Below are positions 24,223 to 30,073 of a stretch of DNA of 30,073 bases, one piece after another (position 1 is the stretch's first letter; every line of letters starts with the position of its first letter). Origin of the DNA: Dactylosporangium aurantiacum (GTDB lineage: Bacteria; Actinomycetota; Actinomycetes; Mycobacteriales; Micromonosporaceae). The stretch covers positions 1 to 30,073 of the forward strand of contig NZ_JNYJ01000085.1 of NCBI RefSeq assembly GCF_000716715.1, read 5' to 3'. The notes under the pieces were generated by a model that saw only the letters and a list, made by a program, of their open reading frames with translations, was not told the DNA's origin and did not search any database. The position numbers and the translations under genes were made by a program.

Positions 24223-25584
24223 GTGCTGCTGACGATCACCACCACCCATCACCCGGCGACCGACCTCGGCTACCTGCTGGTGAAGCATCCCGACAGGTTG
24301 CAGTCGTTCGAGGTCAGCGGCGGCACTGCGCACGTCTTCTACCCGGAGGCGACGCCGCAGCGGTGCACCGCGGCGCTGCTGCTGGACGTGGATCCGGGTG
24401 CGGCGCGCCCCGCGAAGCAGCCCGACACGTTCACGCTGCGCCAGCACGTCAACGACCGGCCCTACGCCGCGTCGAGCCTGCTGTCGGCGGCGCTGGGGCG
24501 GGTGCTGCGCACGGCGCTGCGCGGCGAGTCCCGCGACCGGCCCGAGCTGGCGGCCGCGCCGATCCCCCTCGAGCTGCGGATCCCGGCGCTGCGCTGCAAG
24601 GGCGACGCCGAGACGTTCTTCGGGCCGCTCGGCTGGACCGTCGAGGCGGCGCCGATCCCGCTGGACCCGACGCGGCCGGAGTGGGGCGCCAGCCGGTACG
24701 TCGACCTGACCCTGCGCGGCACGCTGCGGCTCGCCGACGCGCTCAACCACGTGTACGTGCTGCTGCCGGTCCTCGACGACGCCAAGCACTACTGGGTGTC
24801 CACCGACGAGGTGGAGAAGCTGCTGCGGGCCGGGACCGGGTGGCTGGCGGAGCACCCGGCGAAGGCGGTCATCGCCCGGCGGTACCTGGCACACCGCACG
24901 GCACTGACGAACGAGGCCCTGTCCCGGCTGTCCGATGTGGACACCGACGCCGACTCGGTCGACCAGCCGGCCGCGGCCCGGCCGGAGTCGCTCGCCGCCC
25001 TGCGCCGCGCCACGGTCGTGCGGCAGCTGGCCGAGGCCGGCGCGCAGCGGGTGCTCGACCTCGGCTGCGGCCCCGGCGCGCTGCTCGGCGAGCTGATCCG
25101 GGACCGGCGCTTCACCGAGATCGTCGGCGCCGACGTCTCCACCGTGTCGCTGGACATGGCCGCCCGCCGGCTGCGGCTGGACCGGCTCCCCGACCGGCAG
25201 AAGGAACGCATCCGGCTGCTGCAGACCGCGCTGACCTACCGCGACGACCGGCTGTGCGGCTACGACGCGGCCGTCCTCATGGAGGTCGTCGAGCACGTCG
25301 ACCCGCCGCGGCTGCCGGCGCTGGCGGCCAACGTGTTCGGCCACGCGGCGCCGAAGACGGTGCTGGTGACCACGCCGAACGCCGAGTACAACGTCCGGTA
25401 CCCGGGCCTGGGCCACGGCGGGATGCGCCATCACGACCACCGGTTCGAGTGGGACCGGGCGCAGTTCGGCGCGTGGTGCGACGAGGTCGCCGCGCGCTAC
25501 GGCTACACCGTGACCCGGCACGGCATCGGCGAAGAGGACCCGGAAGTCGGCGCATCGACCCAGATGGCGGTGTTCAAGCAGTGA
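24223..25584 (+). CDS. hen1: 3'-terminal RNA ribose 2'-O-methyltransferase Hen1
   Basis: A 453-residue bacterial Hen1. The N-terminal half (about 1-240) is the bacterial Hen1 domain that stimulates Pnkp ligase activity (TTHHPATDLGYLLVKHPDR at the start, SSLLSAALGRV). The C-terminal half is the SAM methyltransferase: VLDLGCGPGALL (from about 276), VVEHVD with metal ligands E354, E357 and H358, and MRHHDHRFEW with H403/H404. It methylates the 2'-OH at the break before Pnkp seals it, so the repaired RNA resists re-cleavage by ribotoxins. GTG at 24223 lacks a strong ribosome site; GATAAT at 24197-24202 could be a -10 box. Its stop overlaps the Pnkp GTG as GTGA. Confidence 0.96.
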   Translation: MLLTITTTHHPATDLGYLLVKHPDRLQSFEVSGGTAHVFYPEATPQRCTAALLLDVDPGAARPAKQPDTFTLRQHVNDRPYAASSLLSAALGRVLRTALRGESRDRPELAAAPIPLELRIPALRCKGDAETFFGPLGWTVEAAPIPLDPTRPEWGASRYVDLTLRGTLRLADALNHVYVLLPVLDDAKHYWVSTDEVEKLLRAGTGWLAEHPAKAVIARRYLAHRTALTNEALSRLSDVDTDADSVDQPAAARPESLAALRRATVVRQLAEAGAQRVLDLGCGPGALLGELIRDRRFTEIVGADVSTVSLDMAARRLRLDRLPDRQKERIRLLQTALTYRDDRLCGYDAAVLMEVVEHVDPPRLPALAANVFGHAAPKTVLVTTPNAEYNVRYPGLGHGGMRHHDHRFEWDRAQFGAWCDEVAARYGYTVTRHGIGEEDPEVGASTQMAVFKQ

Positions 25585-28094
25585 CCACGGTAACCATTCC
25601 CGACCTGTGCCTGGTGGCGCTCGTCGGCATCTCCGGCTCCGGCAAGTCGACCTTCGCCCGGCGGCAGTTCGCGCCGACGCAGGTGCTGTCCTCCGACGCG
25701 TTCCGCGCCCTGGTCGCCGACGACGAGAACGACCAGTCGGCGTCGGCGGAGGCGTTCGACGCGCTGCACTACATCGCCGGCAAGCGGCTGCGGGCCGGCC
25801 GGCTCACCGTCGTCGACGCGACCAACGTGCAGGCGCACGCGCGCAAGGCCCTGGTCGAGCTGGCCCGGGCGCACGACGTGCTGCCCGTCGCGATCGTCCT
25901 GGACGTGCCGGAGAGCGAGTGCTGGGAGCGCACGCAGCTGCGCCCCGACCGCGACTTCGGCCGGCCGGTCCTGTCCCGGCAGCACCGCGACATGCGCCGC
26001 TCGCTCAGGTCGCTCGGCCGGGAGGGCTTCCGCCAGGTGCACGTCCTGCACGGCGCGGCCGAGGTCGACGCGGCGGTCGTGGCGTACCAGAAGCTCTACA
26101 ACGACAAGAAGGAGCTGACCGGCCCGTTCGACATCATCGGCGACGTGCACGGCTGCCGTGGGGAGCTGGAGCTGCTGCTGGACCGGCTCGGCTACACGCT
26201 CGACCGGGACCCGCACGGCCGGCCCGTCGACGCGCGCCACCCCGACGGCCGCACCGCGGTGTTCGTCGGCGACCTGGTCGACCGCGGGCCCGACTCCCCC
26301 GGCGTGCTGCGCCTGGTGATGGGCATGGTCGCGGCCGGGCACGCGCTGTGCGTGTCGGGCAACCACGAGGCGAAGCTGCTGCGCAAGCTGCGCGGCGGCA
26401 CCGTCCGGATCGGCCACGGCCTGCAGGAGACCCTCGACCAGCTCGACGCCGCCGACGCCGAGCTGGTCGACGCGGTGCCGGCGTTCCTGGACGGGCTCAT
26501 CAGCCACTACGTGCTGGACGGCGGGCGGCTCGTCGTCGCGCACGCCGGGCTCAAGGAGGCCTACCACGGCCGGGCGTCCGGCCGGGTGCGGGCGTTCGCG
26601 CTGTACGGCGACACCACCGGCGAGACCGACGAGTACGGCCTGCCGGTCCGCTACCCGTGGGCGCAGGAGTACAAGGGCGCGGCCACGGTCGTCTACGGCC
26701 ACACCCCGGTGCCCACCGCCGAGTGGGTCAACAACACCATCTGCGTCGACACCGGCTGCGTGTTCGGCGGTTCGCTGACCGCCCTGCGCTACCCGTCCCG
26801 GGAGCTGGTCTCGGTGCCGGCTGTCCGGGCGTACTACGAGCCGGTGCGGCCGCTGGTCGTACCGGCGCCGGAAGAACGCGGACTGGATCTCGCCGACGTG
26901 ACCGGACGGCGCACCCTCGTCACGCCCGCGGGGCGGGTGACGGTGGCGGCCGAGAACGCCGCGGCGGCGCTGGAGGTCATGAGCCGCTTCGCGGTCGACC
27001 CCCGCTGGCTGGTGTGGCTGCCGCCGACGATGGCGCCCGCGTCGACGTCGACGGTCGAGGGCTACCTGGAGCACCCGGTCGAGGCGCTCGCCGACTACGC
27101 GAAGGCGGGCGTGCCCCGGGTCGTGTGCGAGGAGAAGCACATGGGCTCGCGGGCCGTGCTGGTCGTGTGCCGGTCGGCCGAGGCCGGGCTGCGCCGCTTC
27201 GGCATCCCGGCCGGCGGGACCATCTACACACGGACGGGCCGGCCGTTCTTCGGCGCCGGGTCGGCGGTGGAGACGACGCTGCTGGACCGGGTCCGCGCGG
27301 CGGTCGGCGCGGCGGGGCTGTGGGAGGAGCTCGGCACCGACTGGCTGCTGCTGGACGCCGAGGTGCTGCCCTGGTCGGCGAAGGCGGAGCCGCTCATCCG
27401 CGAGCAGTACGCGAGCGTGGCCGCGGCCGCCGGGGCGGCGCTGCCGGCCGCGCACGCGGCGCTGAGGGAGGCGGCCCGGCGGGGCATCGACGTGTCCGCG
27501 CTCGAGTCGCGCTTCGCCGGGCGGGTCTCCTCGATCGCGGCGTTCACCGAGGTGTACCGGCGGTACTGCTGGCCGACCGACGGGCTGGCGGGGCTGCGGC
27601 TGGCGCCGTTCCACGTGCTGGCCGGGGAGGGCCACTCGTACCTCCGCCAGGATCACGAATGGCACCTGGCGCTGATGGACCGGCTGGCCGCGGTCTCCCC
27701 CACCCTGTTCACCACCACGCGGCGGCTGGTGGTCGACCCGGCGTCCCCGGCCGACGTCGAGGCGGCGACCCGGTGGTGGCTGGACCTCACGGAGGCCGGC
27801 GGCGAGGGCATGGTGCTCAAGCCGGCGGTCGACGCGGGCCCACGCGTCCAGCCGGCGCTGAAGTGCCGCGGCCGGGACTACCTGCGCATCATCTACGGCC
27901 CCGACTACCTGTCGCGGCTGGACCAGCTGCGCGCCCGCGGGCTGCACCGCAAGCGCGGCCTCGCCCTGCGTGAGCAGGGTCTGGGCCTGGCCGCACTGGA
28001 CGCGCTGGCCGCCGGCGGCTCCACGCGAGCTGTGCATCAGCTGGTATTCGCCATCCTGGCCTGTGAAAGCGAGCCGGTCGATCCCCGTTTGTAG
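25581..28094 (+). CDS. pnkp: Bacterial polynucleotide kinase-phosphatase-ligase (RNA repair)
   Basis: An 837-residue three-domain RNA end-healing and sealing enzyme. The kinase domain has P-loop GISGSGKST (residues 16-24, K22) and DATNVQAHAR. The metallophosphoesterase has GDVHG (D188, H190), GDLVDRGPDS and GNHE (N261-E263), removing 2',3'-cyclic or 3' phosphate. The ligase/adenylyltransferase has K519 in EEKHMGSRAV, LLDAEVLPWSAK, GEGMVLKPA and LKCRGRDYLRIIYGP. Order and length match Clostridium thermocellum Pnkp. All three active sites look intact. GTG at 25581 overlaps the hen1 stop, so the pair is coupled and likely forms the Pnkp/Hen1 heterotetramer. DedA follows 25 bases later. Confidence 0.97.
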   Translation: MTTVTIPDLCLVALVGISGSGKSTFARRQFAPTQVLSSDAFRALVADDENDQSASAEAFDALHYIAGKRLRAGRLTVVDATNVQAHARKALVELARAHDVLPVAIVLDVPESECWERTQLRPDRDFGRPVLSRQHRDMRRSLRSLGREGFRQVHVLHGAAEVDAAVVAYQKLYNDKKELTGPFDIIGDVHGCRGELELLLDRLGYTLDRDPHGRPVDARHPDGRTAVFVGDLVDRGPDSPGVLRLVMGMVAAGHALCVSGNHEAKLLRKLRGGTVRIGHGLQETLDQLDAADAELVDAVPAFLDGLISHYVLDGGRLVVAHAGLKEAYHGRASGRVRAFALYGDTTGETDEYGLPVRYPWAQEYKGAATVVYGHTPVPTAEWVNNTICVDTGCVFGGSLTALRYPSRELVSVPAVRAYYEPVRPLVVPAPEERGLDLADVTGRRTLVTPAGRVTVAAENAAAALEVMSRFAVDPRWLVWLPPTMAPASTSTVEGYLEHPVEALADYAKAGVPRVVCEEKHMGSRAVLVVCRSAEAGLRRFGIPAGGTIYTRTGRPFFGAGSAVETTLLDRVRAAVGAAGLWEELGTDWLLLDAEVLPWSAKAEPLIREQYASVAAAAGAALPAAHAALREAARRGIDVSALESRFAGRVSSIAAFTEVYRRYCWPTDGLAGLRLAPFHVLAGEGHSYLRQDHEWHLALMDRLAAVSPTLFTTTRRLVVDPASPADVEAATRWWLDLTEAGGEGMVLKPAVDAGPRVQPALKCRGRDYLRIIYGPDYLSRLDQLRARGLHRKRGLALREQGLGLAALDALAAGGSTRAVHQLVFAILACESEPVDPRL

Positions 28095-28105
28095 CCGGGC
28101 TCACG

Positions 28106-28111
28106 TACCCT
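28106..28111 (+). promoter_or_regulatory. -10 element of a leaderless promoter for dedA (TACCCT)
   Basis: TACCCT lies eight bases before the ATG at 28120 in the 25-bp gap after pnkp, without a ribosome site. DedA may therefore be expressed independently of hen1-pnkp. Confidence 0.4.
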
Positions 28112-28119
28112 GGTTCGCC

Positions 28120-28866
28120 ATGGAAGAAAAGACTCGCGCCGTCGGCGAGCTGCTCGCCTTCAACCCGCTCGACGCGAAGGGCCTGCTGAACACGTTCGGT
28201 GTGATCGGCGTCTGGATCATCATGTTCGTGGAGACGGGCCTGCTCGTGGGCTTCTTCTTCCCCGGAGACTCCCTGCTCTTCCTGGCCGGCGTCGGAGCGT
28301 CATCCGTCGCGCAGGAGCTGCTCGGCACCAAGCTGAGCCTGACCCAGCTGCTCATCGGCGCGCCGCTGTGCGCGATCGCCGGCGCGCAGCTGGGTCACTA
28401 CCTCGGCGCCCGGTACGGCCGCCGGATGTTCGACCGGCCCAACTCACGCCTGTTCAAGAAGGAGTACGTCGAGAAGGCGGAGTACTACTTCGTGAAGTTC
28501 GGCCCGGCGAAGGCCGTGGTGCTCGCCCGGTTCATCCCGATCGTCCGGACCTTCCTCAACCCGGTCGCCGGCACCATCGGCATGCCGGCGCGGCAGTTCT
28601 TCATCTGGAACGTGGTCGGCGGCGTCCTCTGGACCGACGGCATCCTGATCGCCGGCTACGCCCTGGCCAAGCAGATCAGCGACCTCATCCCGCCGGAGAA
28701 GATCGACACGTACCTGCTGCCGGCGGTACTGCTGATCGTCCTGATCTCGGCGATGCCGATCTTCATCGAGATCTTCCGCGGCTGGCGGGAGCGGCGGCAC
28801 AACAAGAGCCTGCCTACGGCACCGGTGGACGGCGGCCGCACCGGTGCCCACCGCGCCGCCGACTGA
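28120..28866 (+). CDS. DedA family membrane protein
   Basis: A 248-residue integral membrane protein of the DedA/SNARE-associated family, now linked to undecaprenyl-phosphate and phospholipid translocation. Seen: FVETGLLVGFFFPGDSLLFLAG, a re-entrant-type hydrophobic hairpin; GHYLGARYGRRMFDRPNSRLFKKEYVEKAEYYFVKFG; ARFIPIVRTFLNPVAGTIGM with the family's conserved Arg and Pro; and two C-terminal hydrophobic segments followed by a basic tail (RGWRERRHNK). ATG at 28120 is supported by the TACCCT box rather than a ribosome site. A clear terminator follows at 28876, so this is the last gene before the repeat region. Confidence 0.93.
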   Translation: MEEKTRAVGELLAFNPLDAKGLLNTFGVIGVWIIMFVETGLLVGFFFPGDSLLFLAGVGASSVAQELLGTKLSLTQLLIGAPLCAIAGAQLGHYLGARYGRRMFDRPNSRLFKKEYVEKAEYYFVKFGPAKAVVLARFIPIVRTFLNPVAGTIGMPARQFFIWNVVGGVLWTDGILIAGYALAKQISDLIPPEKIDTYLLPAVLLIVLISAMPIFIEIFRGWRERRHNKSLPTAPVDGGRTGAHRAAD

Positions 28867-28875
28867 CTGCTCCTC

Positions 28876-28916
28876 CACCAACGGACCTGGGGTCTTCCCC
28901 GGGTCCGTTGGTGTTT
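28876..28916 (+). terminator. Intrinsic terminator after dedA
   Basis: The arms 28876-28887 (CACCAACGGACC at its core) and 28902-28913 (GGTCCGTTGGTG) form a 12-bp stem with extra pairing inside, then TTTGT. It ends the hen1-pnkp-dedA direction of transcription about 150 bases before the repeat array. Confidence 0.85.
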
Positions 28917-29061
28917 GTGCGGCTGATCTGGGTTTGACCGTGGTGTCGTTTCGGTGGTCGGGGCGGGATGTACTGGTTGGGTGGCCGCGGCCGGGGTGGT
29001 CGTTGGGGGATCGGCTTTGCTGCTGGTCAGGCGGGTCGCGGTCGGACGCCGCCGTCGCGTT

Positions 29062-29967
29062 GATCGCGGTAAGGGCGTGATCGCGGTCGGCGCGTGATCG
29101 CGGTTAGAACGTGATCGCGGTCGGGGCGTGATCGCGGTTAGAACGTGATCGCGGTCGGGGCGTGATCGCGGTAAGGGCGTGATCATGGTCGGGCGTGATC
29201 ACCCTCCATCGCGTGATCGCTATCGGCCGGCGATCGTGGCCAGCACATGACCGCCATCAGTCCGCAATCACCCCCACCGCCTGATCGCCGCTAACCGCAA
29301 TCACCGCCACCACCTGATCACCATCGACCCGCGATCATCGGCAGCACGTGATCGCCACCCGCCCACGATCACCGCCACCACGTGATCGCTACTGGCTGGC
29401 GATCGTGGCCGGCACATGACCGCCATCAGTCCCCGATCACCACCATCTGATGATCACCGCTCGACCGCAATCACCACCATCGCGCGATCACCATCAGACC
29501 GCGATCACCACCACTTGATCATCGCCTGCCCGCGATCACCACCAGCACGTGATCACCACCTACCCGCGATCACTCCCGCTACGTGATCGCTACTGGCTGG
29601 CGATCGTGGCCAGCACATGACCGCCATCAGTCCGCGATCACCTACGCTACGTGATCGTCGTTCGACCGCGATCACCACCTCCAAGCGATCACCGTCGCCT
29701 CGCGATCACGGCCACCACGTTTTCGCCTGTCCGCCAGACCGCGATCACGGCCACCACGTGATCGCCGCCAGACTGCGATCACCACCTCCACACGATCACC
29801 GCCAGACCGCGATCACGGCCACCGCGCGATCACCGCCAGACCGCGATCACCACCTCCACGCAATCACCATCGGCTCGCGATCACCACCTCCACGCGATCA
29901 CCACCTCCACACGATCACCGTCAGACCGCAATCACGGCCACCGCGCGATCACCGCCAGACCGCGATC
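29062..29967. repeat. 17-bp-period GATC array (about 54 GYGATCRC cores)
   Basis: The four-base GATC (or a one- or two-base variant of it) recurs at 29062, 29079, 29096 and so on to 29964. I count 54 cores, about 45 with intact GATC; variants are mostly AATC or GACC. Of 53 intervals 48 are exactly 17 bp; the exceptions are 16, 18, 16, 14 and 22. Cores are GTGATCGC or its reverse complement GCGATCAC. The 13-base spacers fall into classes, e.g. ACCGCCAGACCGC, ACGGCCACCGCGC, ACCACCTCCACGC. 17 is not a multiple of three, several frames are stopped by TGATC, and no gene is credible, so it is not coding. No cas gene, rep gene or DnaA-box cluster accompanies it. Confidence 0.95.
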
Positions 29968-29981
29968 ACCACCTTGTCCGC

Positions 29982-30073
29982 GGCCACGGAATACTCCCCA
30001 CAGGCGGCCATTTAGCGCCCCGCTGGTGGCCACGGTTCTCCCCATAGGCGGCCAGATACCTCCCCGCTGATCA
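29982..30073 (+). repeat. 46-bp tandem repeat at the window edge (two copies)
   Basis: Units start at 29982 and 30028 (GGCCACGG in each) and share CTCCCCA-AGGCGGCCA and the ending CCCCGCTG. They diverge at about ten positions. The second unit ends in TGATCA at the window edge, so more copies may follow. It adjoins the 17-bp array directly and has a different sequence. The 1.1 kb from 28917 to the end otherwise holds no supported gene. Confidence 0.75.

Noticed and set aside
25503..28037. 844-codon minus-strand frame opposite pnkp
   Set aside because: Antisense shadow of a gene with all its catalytic motifs in the plus frame.
28844..29080. 78-codon plus frame after dedA
   Set aside because: It starts inside dedA, runs through the terminator, and has no ribosome site or family resemblance.
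29062..29967. CRISPR array
   Set aside because: The repeated part is about 8 bases with 17-bp period, spacers are related to each other, the orientation flips, and there is no cas gene.
29062..29967. Iteron-type replication origin
   Set aside because: 17-bp spacing would suit iterons, but there is no rep gene, no DnaA boxes, no AT-rich zone, and copy number is far above usual.
29617..30015. 132-codon frame through the 17-bp array (and a minus-strand one ending near 28656)
   Set aside because: The apparent HDH/ITT repeat is only the 17-bp unit read in three frames; no ribosome site, and it has no gene-like composition.

Overview
The window is chromosomal DNA from a very high-GC actinobacterium, most likely Micromonosporaceae or a close relative. 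The evidence is the strong G/C third-position bias, frequent GTG and TTG starts, several leaderless-type promoters (TANNNT 6-8 bases before the start codon), two SigE-family sigma factors, a DUF3151 gene, and the gene set purA / DUF3151 / fba, which also clusters in mycobacteria. I see no tRNA, rRNA, cas gene, integrase or intact insertion sequence.

Layout. 1-3.9 kb: a Uma2-family nuclease-like gene (-), a fold-I PLP aminotransferase (+), a CorA Mg2+ channel (+) behind a long perfect hairpin, and a one-pass membrane protein of unknown role (-). 4.0-5.6 kb: cyclophilin ppiA and a B-box-zinc rhomboid protease. 5.6-9.5 kb: a TetR regulator divergent from SCP2, acyl-CoA dehydrogenase and acyl-CoA ligase genes, with a 30-bp inverted repeat between them as likely operator; this looks like one lipid-catabolism regulon. 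9.5-10.7 kb: a SigE-family sigma factor overlapping a membrane partner. 10.8-13.3 kb: purA and purD. 13.4-16.6 kb: a diacylglycerol-kinase-like protein with decayed catalytic motifs, a proline-rich ParA/EspI-like ATPase, and a DUF3151 protein. 16.8-19.1 kb: a LOG-family nucleotide hydrolase and class II aldolase fba. 19.1-19.6 kb: an 89-bp tandem repeat carrying start sites, running into a small gene with no start codon. 19.6-21.2 kb: a second SigE-family sigma factor, overlapping an LCP (LytR-CpsA-Psr) gene. 21.2-24.2 kb: a phytanoyl-CoA dioxygenase-family enzyme and two of the three AmmeMemoRadiSam genes (MEMO protein and radical SAM enzyme). 24.2-28.9 kb: the RNA repair pair Hen1-Pnkp, then a DedA membrane protein ended by a good terminator.

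The last 1.1 kb holds no credible gene. It contains the strangest object in the window: about 54 cores of the form GYGATCRC at an almost invariant 17-bp spacing over about 900 bp. The dominant orientation switches from one end to the other, there is higher-order duplication, and a different 46-bp repeat follows directly. I do not recognise this array as any described element. It is my best candidate for something new. The Hen1-Pnkp cassette is a known system, noteworthy here for its neighbours.
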